Counted from the stretch's first letter, positions 8,719-16,527 are shown. The stretch: DNA of 64,000 nt from Microthrixaceae bacterium (GCA_011523825.1 WTFX01000027.1:62001-126000); one strand, 5' to 3'. The notes: a model not told the origin generated them from the sequence alone. Made by a program: numbers and translations.

Positions 8719-9379
8719 GAGTCTGTATCGCCAACACGGTGCCGGCTCGGACCCTGAGGTGGGCCTCGGGCTCGATGAGTTCGTTGCTCAAGCCGAGCGA
8801 CGCCGCACTGGCCAGTGGCGTCGTTGCTGTCAGGTTCCATCGCAGCCCGCGCGTGTGCATGCTCGCAGCGCCGCCCACCGCCAGCAGCGTCAACAGATTC
8901 CCGTCGTCGACGGCCAGTCGCATGCCCATGCCTGCGGTTGCCGCCCGTACGACGCTCGCACCGATGTAGGCAGTGAGCGGCAGTGCGGCGTACCGGGGCC
9001 GTGCGAGCATCGTCACCGAGGTCATCATGTGGTCGAGCCTGCCGCCGCCACCACCGGCCAGCGCGATCTCGGCAGGGTCCAGCCCCCAGGCAAAGCTCAA
9101 CGCCAAGTCCAGGTCACTGTGCGCCTTGTGCCGGTCGTGTCGCTGGACCACCAGGTCAGGCCACTGCTGACGGGTCGTCTGGAGCATCGCAGTGTCAATG
9201 GAGTCGAAGTCGCCGACCACGACGTGAGGCCGCAGTCCTAGCTGCAGCGTGTGCGCCAGGCCGCGGTCCACGGCGATGACGCATGAGGGCTCACCGAGCG
9301 GCAGCCGGCGGGGTGCCACAGGACCGCCGTCGATGATCCAGACGCAACGAGCATCCAGATGCGCCCCATCAGCGTTCAC
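8699..9379 (-). CDS. Thiamine pyrophosphokinase
   Basis: It transfers pyrophosphate from ATP to thiamine to give thiamine diphosphate. The 226-aa protein shows VIAVDRGLAH, the GDFDSID motif (Mg/ATP-binding aspartates), HSDLDLAL, and GGRLDHMM, all characteristic of the TPK catalytic domain; the C-terminal half fits the TPK thiamine-binding domain. The start is a GTG whose upstream hexamer CACACT lies 6 nt away, so a leaderless mRNA is possible. Together with the overlapping ThiB-like gene it makes a thiamine salvage unit. I see no TPP riboswitch in the 150 nt upstream; that space instead holds the structured repeat at 9421-9497. Confidence 0.92.
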   Translation of the reverse strand: MNADGAHLDARCVWIIDGGPVAPRRLPLGEPSCVIAVDRGLAHTLQLGLRPHVVVGDFDSIDTAMLQTTRQQWPDLVVQRHDRHKAHSDLDLALSFAWGLDPAEIALAGGGGGRLDHMMTSVTMLARPRYAALPLTAYIGASVVRAATAGMGMRLAVDDGNLLTLLAVGGAASMHTRGLRWNLTATTPLASAASLGLSNELIEPEAHLRVRAGTVLAIQTHGKPLP

Positions 9380-9385
9380 ACCACC

Positions 9386-9391
9386 AGTGTG
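9386..9391 (-). promoter_or_regulatory. -10-like hexamer upstream of the thiamine pyrophosphokinase gene
   Basis: On the minus strand CACACT sits 6 nt before the GTG start at 9379. The same hexamer and spacing precede queG (17491-17496). It is a variant of the TANNNT motif seen at the other leaderless-looking starts. Confidence 0.35.
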
Positions 9392-9420
9392 ATGCCCAAC
9401 GGCAAGACGCGTATGTCATA

Positions 9421-9497
9421 GCTGGCAGGCGGCAGTGAACTCTGCGACGTTGCGACCTGCTGGATCGCGGGAGCAGAGAGCGCTGCCGCCTGCCAGC
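9421..9497 (-). repeat. Structured palindromic element, copy A
   Basis: Perfect 15-bp outer arms (9421-9435 and 9483-9497) flank a 47-nt centre. On the minus strand the centre contains a 41-nt core (9438-9478) that matches copy B (16447-16487) with one mismatch. The core itself begins CTCTGC and ends GCAGAG plus TT, giving an inner 6-bp stem. The arms differ from those of copy B in the middle of the stem but remain fully paired. It lies between the divergent starts of the thiamine pyrophosphokinase gene and the penicillin-binding protein gene, so it is not placed as a terminator. Function unknown: candidates are a dispersed non-autonomous element, a regulatory RNA, or a protein-binding DNA hairpin. 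Confidence 0.8.
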
Positions 9498-9531
9498 GGG
9501 CGCACGTTGGCGCGCGGCGGGGCCCGGTACC

Positions 9532-11799
9532 TTGCAGTTCAACGTGGACCTCGCCCGCCGGCTCGCCCGGCTGCCCCTGCTGGCCGTGATGATCGCGGTC
9601 TGCGCAGCCATCGTGACGATCGGTGCCCGCGCCTCGGCGCCGCACGCCGCGCGCACGCTCGATGCTGTTGAACGCGACCGGGACCACATCACCATCGACC
9701 TGCGTCCTGGTGCCCAGCGAACCCAGGTTTTCGACTCCGACGGCAATCCGATCGGCATCTTGGTGAACGATGTAGACCGCGAGATCATCACGCTGGACCA
9801 GGTGCCCGACGACGTGATTGCGACGATCGTGGCGGTGGAGGACAGCAAGTTCTGGATCCACAACGGCGTCGACCTGCGGGCTACGGCACGAGCCCTGGTC
9901 TCGAACGTGTCGGCTGGCGGCATTGCGTCGGGCGGCTCCACGATCACCCAGCAGATTGTCAAGCTGCGTGTGGTGGGCAGTGAGCGCAGCTTCAACCGCA
10001 AGATCCGCGAGGCGGTCATCGCCGCCCGACTCGAGGAGGACTTCACCAAGGAGGAGATCCTCGAGTTCTACGTGAATGAGGTGTATCTCGGGAACGGGGC
10101 GTACGGCCTGCAGGCCGGGGCCGAGACGTACTTCGGCAAGGACGTCTCAGCGCTCGACGTCGGCGACGCGGCCTTCCTCGCGAGCCTGATTCGCAGTCCC
10201 GGCTTATTTGACGGGTTCGATCAGAACATCGACACGATGACGCGCCGCCGGAGCAGGTCGCTCCAGCAGGCAGTCGATGCGGGGATCATCACCGAGGCCC
10301 AGCGGGACGCTTTCGAGCGCCGACCGCTGCCGAGCCGGAATCTGTCGCCGCGCCGCACCGACGTTGCTCTCCGGCGTGATTACTTCCTGGTCGAGGTGCG
10401 GCGGTCGCTGCTGGCAAACCCAGCGCTCGGGGAGACTTACCAAGCTCGTTTCAGCCAGGTGTTCGGCGGCGGCCTGCGGGTCTGGACAACGCTGCGTCCC
10501 GAGCTGCAGCGGGCCATGCGCACTTCGGTGGCAGAAGTGCTGCCGGAAGGCACGGGCCCCTTCGAGGTGTCCATCGTCAGTGTGGATCCGGCGACCGGAG
10601 CAGTGCACGCGTTCATCGGCGGCCCCGCCTTCAGCGATTCCGAGTTCAATCTCGCTACCCAGGGACGGCGTCAGCCAGGGTCGTCGTTCAAGACCTATGT
10701 GCTCGCTGCGGCGATCGAGCGCGCCGGTCTGTATCCGTTCGACACCATCAGCGGACAGGGCCCGTGCGTATTCCCCAATCCGCCCCTTGACGACTACGAG
10801 GTGAGCAACTTTGCCAACAGCCCGGGTCGAGTGGCCACACTGGAGAAACAGGCCACTGCCAGCTCGAATTGTGCATTTGTGAGATTGGGCTTGATCACCG
10901 GTCTGGACGAGGTGGTCGGGATGGCGAACCGGTTGGTCGGTCGATCCGACGCAGACAGCTACCTGCCGTACCCGTCCATCTCGCTGGGAGCCCAGGAGAT
11001 CACCCCACTGGAGCAGGCGGTGGCGTATGGCACGTTCGCGAACGGCGGCGTTCGGATGGAGCCGTTCTACGTGACCCGCATCGAGAACAGCTTCGGCGAG
11101 GTGCTCTATGAGCATGTCCCGCGTGGGCGTCGAGTCGTGTCGTCGACGACGGCCGATTGGGTGACATCGGTGCTAGAGGAGAACGTGCGCTCGGGAACCG
11201 GCACGCGATCGGTACTCGCGAGCGGTCAGGTCTCGGCGGGCAAGACCGGAACGACCCAGTCATTCCACGACGCCTGGTTCGTGGGCTTCACACCGCACAT
11301 GTCGACTGCCGTCTGGATGGGCCATCCAGACGAGCAAGTGCCGATGGGCGAGATTCAGGAACGGCGGGCCACTGGCGGCTGGATCCCGGCGCGCATCTGG
11401 TCGGCTTACATGGGGCGGGCGCTGGAAGGCACGCATTTGCGAGAGTTCGCGCCTGCGCCGCCGCCGCCACGGGCCAGCCAGTACCTGTTCCTGTCGGGGG
11501 ACACCTGCTCGATCGCCGTTGCCGTGTCGCCGTCGGAACCTCCGCTGGAGTTCGACCTGCCATGCAGCATGGTCCGTCCGACCGATGACAACGAGTTCGA
11601 GCCTCTGCCCGATGCGCTGTGCAAGGTCGCCGTTCCCGAAGCCCATGGCGAGTCCCGGTTCGAATGGCTCCGCTGCACCCAGATCGCCACCGAACTCGGG
11701 GCGCGGGCGACCGAACCCGTCGGCGATACTGACGGGTCAGTCGCGCCGGGCGGCAGAGATGAGACCGGGGTGGCCAGCACCGAAGAGGACGAGAATTGA
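9532..11799 (+). CDS. Class A penicillin-binding protein (glycosyltransferase-transpeptidase)
   Basis: This bifunctional peptidoglycan synthase has 755 aa from the TTG at 9532; a GTG at 9544 is an alternative. An N-terminal membrane anchor spans about residues 14-32. The GT51 glycosyltransferase domain shows EDSKFWIHNG (catalytic E103) and GGSTITQQ. The transpeptidase domain has the SxxK motif S384-S-F-K387, the SxN motif S444-S-N446, and K571-T-G. The C-terminal 130 residues are a Pro- and acid-rich tail with two cysteines and no PASTA domain. The stop overlaps the start of the zinc-ribbon gene (TTGA). It acts on the outer face of the membrane in cell wall elongation or division. Confidence 0.95.
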   Translation: MQFNVDLARRLARLPLLAVMIAVCAAIVTIGARASAPHAARTLDAVERDRDHITIDLRPGAQRTQVFDSDGNPIGILVNDVDREIITLDQVPDDVIATIVAVEDSKFWIHNGVDLRATARALVSNVSAGGIASGGSTITQQIVKLRVVGSERSFNRKIREAVIAARLEEDFTKEEILEFYVNEVYLGNGAYGLQAGAETYFGKDVSALDVGDAAFLASLIRSPGLFDGFDQNIDTMTRRRSRSLQQAVDAGIITEAQRDAFERRPLPSRNLSPRRTDVALRRDYFLVEVRRSLLANPALGETYQARFSQVFGGGLRVWTTLRPELQRAMRTSVAEVLPEGTGPFEVSIVSVDPATGAVHAFIGGPAFSDSEFNLATQGRRQPGSSFKTYVLAAAIERAGLYPFDTISGQGPCVFPNPPLDDYEVSNFANSPGRVATLEKQATASSNCAFVRLGLITGLDEVVGMANRLVGRSDADSYLPYPSISLGAQEITPLEQAVAYGTFANGGVRMEPFYVTRIENSFGEVLYEHVPRGRRVVSSTTADWVTSVLEENVRSGTGTRSVLASGQVSAGKTGTTQSFHDAWFVGFTPHMSTAVWMGHPDEQVPMGEIQERRATGGWIPARIWSAYMGRALEGTHLREFAPAPPPPRASQYLFLSGDTCSIAVAVSPSEPPLEFDLPCSMVRPTDDNEFEPLPDALCKVAVPEAHGESRFEWLRCTQIATELGARATEPVGDTDGSVAPGGRDETGVASTEEDEN

Positions 11800-12527
11800 G
11801 CGGATCGAATGTGAACCAGCTCGAGGTTCTCGCCCAGATCGGCGACCTCGACATACGACTCGATCAGATCTCCCATCACGTCACGAACCTGCCCGAACGC
11901 GAGATCCGGGCCGGTATCGAGGCCGAACTCGGCGTGCTGGCATCAGAAGCGAGGGTGCTCGACGGGCAGATCGCAGATCTGGAACGCCAGCAGCGTCGCC
12001 ACGAGGACGAGGTCGCGCGCATCGAGGCCAAGCGAGCGCACAACTCCGAGCGACTGTACGACAGCCACCTGACTTCGCCCAAGGAAGCCGAAGCGCTCAC
12101 GGCGGAGGCAGATGCTCTCGGGCGGCACCAAACCGAGATCGAGGATCAGATCCTCGAGCTGATGGAAGAGCTTGAACCGCTCCATGAGGCCCGGGCCAAC
12201 CTCGGACAACGCAGTTCGGCGGCCACGGAGCGCATGGCCGCAGTGGACGCGGTCATCGGCACCGCCGAGAGCGAAGCAGGCAAGGAGCGCGACGAAGTGC
12301 TTGACCAGCGAGCGGCGCTCGTGATCTCAGCCGATCCTGCGCACGTGTCGGTGTATGAGGAGCGCCGGGCCGCCGCTCGAGGTGCCGCCGTCCTCGGCCG
12401 GCTCATCGGCACTACCTGCAGCGCGTGCCACCTCGAGGTTCCTTCGGTCGACTATGAGCACATCACCCAGCTTGCACCTGACGAACTCGCCGAGTGTCCC
12501 CAATGCGGGGCACTGCTCGTCCGCTGA
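11796..12527 (+). CDS. Coiled-coil protein with C-terminal C4-type zinc ribbon
   Basis: This 243-aa protein is mostly a long antiparallel-looking coiled coil (about residues 5-190, heptads rich in Glu/Arg/Leu) followed by a zinc ribbon with two CxxC pairs, TCSACHLE and ECPQCG, separated by about 25 residues. This is the zf-RING_7 type architecture found across bacteria; structural relatives include the H. pylori HP0958 coiled-coil zinc-ribbon protein, but roles differ between lineages. The start TTG at 11796 overlaps the stop of the penicillin-binding protein gene by 4 nt. In actinobacteria such genes often neighbour RNase H-like or phosphatase genes; here a histidine phosphatase and RNase P RNA are close. 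Function is not established. Confidence 0.75.
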   Translation: MSGSNVNQLEVLAQIGDLDIRLDQISHHVTNLPEREIRAGIEAELGVLASEARVLDGQIADLERQQRRHEDEVARIEAKRAHNSERLYDSHLTSPKEAEALTAEADALGRHQTEIEDQILELMEELEPLHEARANLGQRSSAATERMAAVDAVIGTAESEAGKERDEVLDQRAALVISADPAHVSVYEERRAAARGAAVLGRLIGTTCSACHLEVPSVDYEHITQLAPDELAECPQCGALLVR

Positions 12528-12569
12528 GCCGTTGGATCCGCCGGTGCGCTGGCGAGGGGCTCCGGGCTG

Positions 12570-13079
12570 ATGCTGTTGTGGTTTGTGACGACCTCGCTGG
12601 TGTCCATGCGTTGGTGCTTCGGAGACCCAGCGATCGATCACCGCCTCATAGTGGCGGGAGCGCTCCTGCCCGACGTATTGCACGCTGCCACAGGCGGGGC
12701 GCCCCTCGCTCACTCGCTGGCGCTGCCGGTGTGCGGCCTCGTTGCCGTGATGCTGCTGACCGTCGGGCGCCGGCGCGCGCGGCGCAGGTGGCTGGCGTTG
12801 CCGATCGGCGTCTTCTGGCATCAGGTGTTCGATGGTGCGTGGATCCAGCCGGCGCTGTTCTGGTGGCCCGTCGGAGGCGATGCCGCCGGCGCCACGCTGC
12901 CGCTGGCTGCCCGGAGCATCTGGTGGATCCTCGTCATGGAGTTGGCAGGTCTGCTCGGCTGCTGGTGGATCTGGCGTTCGTCCGGCATGGCGCACAGTTC
13001 GCAGGCCCGAGCCGATTTCTGGCGAACTGGACGGCTGGCGTACGGTGCCGGCCCGCAGTACCGGCGAGAAGGCGGTTGA
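12570..13079 (+). CDS. Membrane protein of unknown function with His/Asp motifs
   Basis: This 169-aa protein has a hydrophobic N terminus, two to three further hydrophobic segments, and a conserved-looking GALLPDVLHA...LAHSLALP pattern, followed by HQVFDGAW. The P-D-x-x-H...H pattern recalls the membrane-bound metal-dependent hydrolase (YdjM-like) group, but the match is weak. A GAGGGGCT Shine-Dalgarno-like stretch precedes the ATG by about 10 nt. It lies 42 nt after the zinc-ribbon gene and before the histidine phosphatase gene on the same strand, so co-transcription is likely. I do not assign a function. Confidence 0.55.
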   Translation: MLLWFVTTSLVSMRWCFGDPAIDHRLIVAGALLPDVLHAATGGAPLAHSLALPVCGLVAVMLLTVGRRRARRRWLALPIGVFWHQVFDGAWIQPALFWWPVGGDAAGATLPLAARSIWWILVMELAGLLGCWWIWRSSGMAHSSQARADFWRTGRLAYGAGPQYRREGG

Positions 13080-13107
13080 TGATGGCGCTCATGGCCGTAG
13101 GGCGCCC

Positions 13108-13165
13108 ATGTTGATCCTCGTGCGCCACGGGCGCCCATGCTGATCCTCGTGCGCCACGGGCGCAC
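13108..13165 (+). repeat. 29-bp tandem duplication covering the start of the histidine phosphatase gene
   Basis: The segment from the ATG at 13108 is repeated from the ATG at 13137 with one substitution in the first 23 bases (ATGTTG versus ATGCTG). The copies share the codons for MLILVRHGR. Because 29 is not a multiple of three, the upstream copy reads as an 11-codon ORF (MLILVRHGRPC) that stops at 13143, just inside the true gene. Confidence 0.8.
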
Positions 13166-13733
13166 GAGTGCCAACGCGGCGGGCCTGTTGCAGGGACGTG
13201 TCGACAATGAGCTCGACGACGTGGGAGTGCAGCAAGCGAGTCAGATTGCCGCAGCACTGTCCCGGGCCGATCAGCCTCCGGATCGGATCATCTCCTCACC
13301 GTTGCTGCGAGCACGCCAGACGGCGGAGGCCACAGCGGAGCTGACGGGCCTGGAGATCGCCATAGACGAACGCTGGTCAGAGCTGGACTACGGCGAATGG
13401 GACGGGATCCCGATCTCGGAAGTACGAGCCTCTGAATGGCAGCGCTGGCGGGCCGACACCGGCTTCGCACCGCCTGGTGGCGAATCGCTGGCGCAGCTCA
13501 ATGACCGAGTCGATGCAGCCTGCAATGAGCTGGCAGCGCTGGCCGCTGGCCGGAACGTCGCCGTCTTCACCCACGTTTCGCCGATCAAGTCAGCAGTCAG
13601 ATGGGCGCTGGGAACCTCCGACGAGATCTCGTGGCATCTGCACGTCTCACAGGCACAGATCACGACCATTGGATTCCGGGGACCGATGCCGGGATTGAGC
13701 GTCTTCAATGACACGTCCCACCTCAGCACGTAA
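13137..13733 (+). CDS. Histidine phosphatase family protein (phosphoglycerate mutase-like)
   Basis: This 198-aa phosphohydrolase of the histidine phosphatase superfamily has the catalytic RHG motif at residues 6-8 (LVRHGRTSAN) and a second conserved His in VFTHVSPIKS, with Arg-containing SSPLLRARQTAEA and the acidic ELDYGEWDG segment between. The substrate is not predictable; this branch includes acid phosphatases, phosphoglycerate mutase-like enzymes and alpha-ribazole phosphatases. No good Shine-Dalgarno is visible. Translation may be coupled to the 11-codon duplicate ORF that ends inside the gene start (see the tandem repeat). Downstream lies RNase P RNA on the other strand. Confidence 0.88.
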   Translation: MLILVRHGRTSANAAGLLQGRVDNELDDVGVQQASQIAAALSRADQPPDRIISSPLLRARQTAEATAELTGLEIAIDERWSELDYGEWDGIPISEVRASEWQRWRADTGFAPPGGESLAQLNDRVDAACNELAALAAGRNVAVFTHVSPIKSAVRWALGTSDEISWHLHVSQAQITTIGFRGPMPGLSVFNDTSHLST

Positions 13734-13765
13734 GGCGCAGCTTCGACAGCGGCGAAGGCGGTGGG

Positions 13766-14157
<392 letters not shown>

Positions 14158-14168
14158 AGGCTCGAATG

Positions 14169-14615
14169 CTATCTCTGCCTCTTGTGACGCGGCTCGCGAG
14201 CATCCAGCAGTGACCGCCGTCGGCGCTGAGTCATGCCGGCCAGGATGCCCCCCAACGTGGCCAGCGACGCTGCCAGCAGCATCACGAGAGGAAGGCCGAG
14301 TGGTGCCACCGCGTCGCCGGCACCGAATCTGCGGATCAACTGCACCACTACGGCGAGGACCATCACCGGGCCGGAGCTGAGCACTGCAGCCAACAGCTGG
14401 TGCCCAGTTGCCCTGGCCGCAGCTACCGCGCCTCCAGCGATCATTCCTGCGAACAGCAGGCCGTTGACCGCGTACGCCGCCGCAGTTCGCTCCGCCACCC
14501 AGCTCCCGGCCACGACGCCCACCAGCAGTGCAGTTCCGGTGGACACCAGGGCACCGCTGACGACTGCACGCCGCTCGACGGTTCGACCGAAGACTTGCAA
14601 CAGGCTGCGCATCAC
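14169..14615 (-). CDS. Four-helix membrane protein of unknown function
   Basis: This 148-aa protein has about four hydrophobic segments (roughly residues 17-40, 46-66, 73-93 and 105-127), small-residue rich, and a basic C-terminal tail (RRRR, then RHKRQR) that is probably cytoplasmic. The size and helix number resemble the TIGR04086/DUF3792 type, but I cannot confirm this. It starts 65 nt from the divergent whiB gene and ends 11 nt before the RNase P RNA. An in-frame second ATG follows the first directly. Real-gene status rests on the helix pattern and on strong codon bias at the third position. Confidence 0.6.
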   Translation of the reverse strand: MMRSLLQVFGRTVERRAVVSGALVSTGTALLVGVVAGSWVAERTAAAYAVNGLLFAGMIAGGAVAAARATGHQLLAAVLSSGPVMVLAVVVQLIRRFGAGDAVAPLGLPLVMLLAASLATLGGILAGMTQRRRRSLLDAREPRHKRQR

Positions 14616-14642
14616 GCTCCATACTGAACGCTCAATAAGGTC

Positions 14643-14671
14643 TTGACAAACAGCAGCGCATCGGCAAGATT
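14643..14671 (+). promoter_or_regulatory. Probable whiB promoter
   Basis: A consensus -35 TTGACA (14643-14648) is followed after 17 nt by AAGATT (14666-14671). The predicted start of transcription would be within a few nt of the whiB ATG at 14681, so the mRNA may have almost no leader. Confidence 0.45.
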
Positions 14672-14680
14672 GCGCGTCAG

Positions 14681-15079
14681 ATGCCTCCTGTCACAGCACC
14701 GGCACCGTCCTCCACGCAGACCGCGAGCTCACGTTCGGCGGCAACTGACCCCATCCGGGTCATCGTGGACCAGCACGGTGGTCTCTCCACAGACTTGCTC
14801 GCCTGGCAGCGTCATGCGGCCTGCCGGGGCCTAGAAGCCGAAATCTTCTACCCGCCCGACAGCGACGACGCCGGCGATGACGAGGCCGCGTTCGAGGCGA
14901 AGGCGGTCTGTGCAGCTTGTGCTGTATCGGGTGAGTGCCTGGAATACGCCATCGCAGTGCGGGAGAAGGAAGGCGTCTGGGGTGGGCAGACCGCGGCCGA
15001 GCGTGTGCGCATCATCCGGCGCCGGCGTCGCGCCGCTGCACGCGCCCGCAACGCGCAGGCGGCTGTCGCATCGAACTGA
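14681..15079 (+). CDS. WhiB-family iron-sulfur transcription regulator
   Basis: WhiB proteins are actinobacterial regulators that bind a 4Fe-4S cluster and the primary sigma factor. In this 132-aa protein the four cluster cysteines are C48 (AACRG), C77 and C80 (VCAAC), and C86 (GEC), spaced as in known members. The GVWGG turn at residues 98-102 and the basic AERVRIIRRRRRAAARAR tail for DNA contact are present. The N-terminal 30 residues are low complexity. Which WhiB subclass this is cannot be settled. It is followed by trpD after 16 nt; the two could be co-transcribed. Confidence 0.95.
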   Translation: MPPVTAPAPSSTQTASSRSAATDPIRVIVDQHGGLSTDLLAWQRHAACRGLEAEIFYPPDSDDAGDDEAAFEAKAVCAACAVSGECLEYAIAVREKEGVWGGQTAAERVRIIRRRRRAAARARNAQAAVASN

Positions 15080-15095
15080 TGGCCCACTCGAGCTG

Positions 15096-16187
15096 ATGGG
15101 ACAGCCGGATCCTGACGAGGCTCACCCCCTCGAGCACTACGGCGGTTGGAAATCTGTCCTCACGGATCTGGTCGCGGGCATTGACTTGAGCCCCGAAGTG
15201 GCCCGGGCGGCGCTGGGCAGCATCCTCAGCGAGCGCGCAACTGACGCGCAGCTGGCTGGTTTCATCATTGCCCTGGGCATGAAGGGCGGTTCGGTTCCCG
15301 AGCTCACGGGCCTCGTGGACGCCATGCACGATGCAGCGGTTCCCCTGAGGGCTCCCGATGACGCCATCGACATCGTGGGCAGCGGCGGGGCGCCGGTCCG
15401 GCAGCGGCACGCGCTCAGCGTTTCCACCATGGCAGCCTTCGTGGCCGCGGCGGCCGGCGCCGTGATCTGCAAGCACGGATCCGTCGCGGCCACGTCATCG
15501 TCAGGTTCGTTCGACACCCTCGGAGCGCTCGGCCTGGTGATCGACCTCGACGGACCGGACGTAGAACGGTGCATTTCCGAAATCGGCTTGGGATTCGCCT
15601 TCGCCAAGAAATTCCATCCGGCAATGCGCTTTGCGGGACCGGTGCGCAGCGAGCTCGGCGTGCCCACGACGTTCAATTTTCTCGGGCCGCTGTCCAACCC
15701 GGCGCGGGTGAAGCGGCAGGTGCTGGGTGTGAGCGATCCGGTCATGGCGCCGCGTGTCGCCGGTGTCCTAGCGGCCCGCGGCTCGGAACGATCGCTGGTC
15801 GTGCACGGTGCTGACCGGCTGGACGAGATCACCCTGACCGATCTCACGCGCATCTACGAAGTGCGCGATGGCGAGATCGTGAACGAGTACCAGTTCGATC
15901 CCACATCGATCGGGCTGGAGCGCGTCAATCGAGCGGAGCTGTGGGGCGGAGGCCCGCAACGGAACGCGGACATCCTGCAAGCGATCGTCTCCGGAGACGA
16001 GACCGGGCCCCGAGCCCAGATCGTGGAGCTCAACGCCGGTGCCGGATTGGTTGTTGCCGGGTTGGCGGAGAACTTCGCCGAGGGATTCGAGATGGCGCAT
16101 GACGCCGTGGCCGACGGGCGTGCCGCGGCAAAGCTGGAAGCGGCTGTGAAGCTCACGAATGAGCTGGCCGCCAGCTCGACTTCCTGA
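15096..16187 (+). CDS. trpD: Anthranilate phosphoribosyltransferase, divergent (TrpD family)
   Basis: TrpD joins anthranilate to phosphoribosyl pyrophosphate in tryptophan synthesis. The 363-aa length is right, and the family landmarks are visible: a helical N-terminal domain, DIVGSGG (from residue 92), STMAAFVAAAAG, KHG (from 126), HPAMRFAGPVRSELG, NFLGPLSNPAR and VVHGADRLDE. Two phosphoribosyl-diphosphate site motifs are altered: the usual GTGGDG is GSGGAPVRQR, and KHGNRAxS is KHGSVAATS. The conserved Arg in VRSELG and the DE pair in LDEIT remain. No other trp gene is near. I chose ATG 15096, since earlier in-frame codons would lie inside whiB. It may be the tryptophan enzyme or a TrpD-like relative. 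Confidence 0.8.
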   Translation: MGQPDPDEAHPLEHYGGWKSVLTDLVAGIDLSPEVARAALGSILSERATDAQLAGFIIALGMKGGSVPELTGLVDAMHDAAVPLRAPDDAIDIVGSGGAPVRQRHALSVSTMAAFVAAAAGAVICKHGSVAATSSSGSFDTLGALGLVIDLDGPDVERCISEIGLGFAFAKKFHPAMRFAGPVRSELGVPTTFNFLGPLSNPARVKRQVLGVSDPVMAPRVAGVLAARGSERSLVVHGADRLDEITLTDLTRIYEVRDGEIVNEYQFDPTSIGLERVNRAELWGGGPQRNADILQAIVSGDETGPRAQIVELNAGAGLVVAGLAENFAEGFEMAHDAVADGRAAAKLEAAVKLTNELAASSTS

Positions 16188-16188
16188 C

Positions 16189-16422
16189 GTGGTCGTCGGA
16201 CTCTCCTTGCCGTTCGGCGTCGGCGACATCGTCCGTTTGGCGAACACCTCCGATGACCGCCGCGCCTCGCTGGTGGGCACGACCGGCACCGTCGTTGGGG
16301 TGCGTCCGGGAGATCGGCGGGTGATGGCGATTGTGGTCTTCGATGAGGGGCCGGCCGAGACGGTCCTGGTGTATGGGATCGACGAAGCCGAGATTGTCGA
16401 GCGCTACCGCCACGGTGTGTGA
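16189..16422 (+). CDS. Small unknown protein with an SH3-like pattern
   Basis: This 77-aa protein from GTG 16189 starts one nt after the trpD stop, so it is probably coupled to trpD. Its sequence is a run of short beta-strand-like segments (FGVGDIVRLAN, LVGTTGTVVGV, VMAIVVFDEG, TVLVYGIDEAEIVERY), which suggests a small barrel of the KOW/SH3 kind. I do not recognise a named family. An in-frame ATG at 16159 exists but lies inside trpD. It is followed directly by structured repeat copy B. Confidence 0.5.
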   Translation: MVVGLSLPFGVGDIVRLANTSDDRRASLVGTTGTVVGVRPGDRRVMAIVVFDEGPAETVLVYGIDEAEIVERYRHGV

Positions 16423-16426
16423 GCCC

Positions 16427-16505
16427 GCTGCGGAGGCGGCATGACCCTCTGCTCCCGCGATCCAGCGGGTCGCAACGTCGCAGAGTTTCCTGCCGCCTCC
16501 GCAGC
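16427..16505 (+). repeat. Structured palindromic element, copy B
   Basis: Perfect 15-bp arms (16427-16441, GCTGCGGAGGCGGCA, and 16491-16505) enclose 49 nt. Within these, 16447-16487 is the 41-nt core shared with copy A: it starts CTCTGC, ends GCAGAG plus TT, and contains a CCCGC/GCGGG mini-stem. Copy B lies between convergent genes (the small protein after trpD, and the kinase), where a bidirectional terminator would fit, but copy A lies between divergent genes. The arm sequences of A and B differ at several paired positions, so pairing rather than sequence is kept. Confidence 0.8.
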
Positions 16506-16527
16506 TGTGTCGCTTGCGCCCTTGCGC

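Noticed and set aside
9421..9497. Integron attC site
   Set aside because: The palindromic form suggested it, but the end motifs RYYYAAC and GTTRRRY are missing and there is no integrase or cassette array.
9380..9531. Possible TPP riboswitch before the thiamine pyrophosphokinase gene
   Set aside because: The THI-box motifs (CTGAGA and the ACCTGATCTGGATAATACC-like part) are absent; the region is filled by structured repeat copy A, and the gene seems to have almost no leader.
16427..16505. Repeat copy B as an ordinary intrinsic terminator
   Set aside because: It sits between convergent genes but has no T tract, and the same 41-nt core occurs between divergent gene starts at 9438-9478, so termination alone does not explain it.
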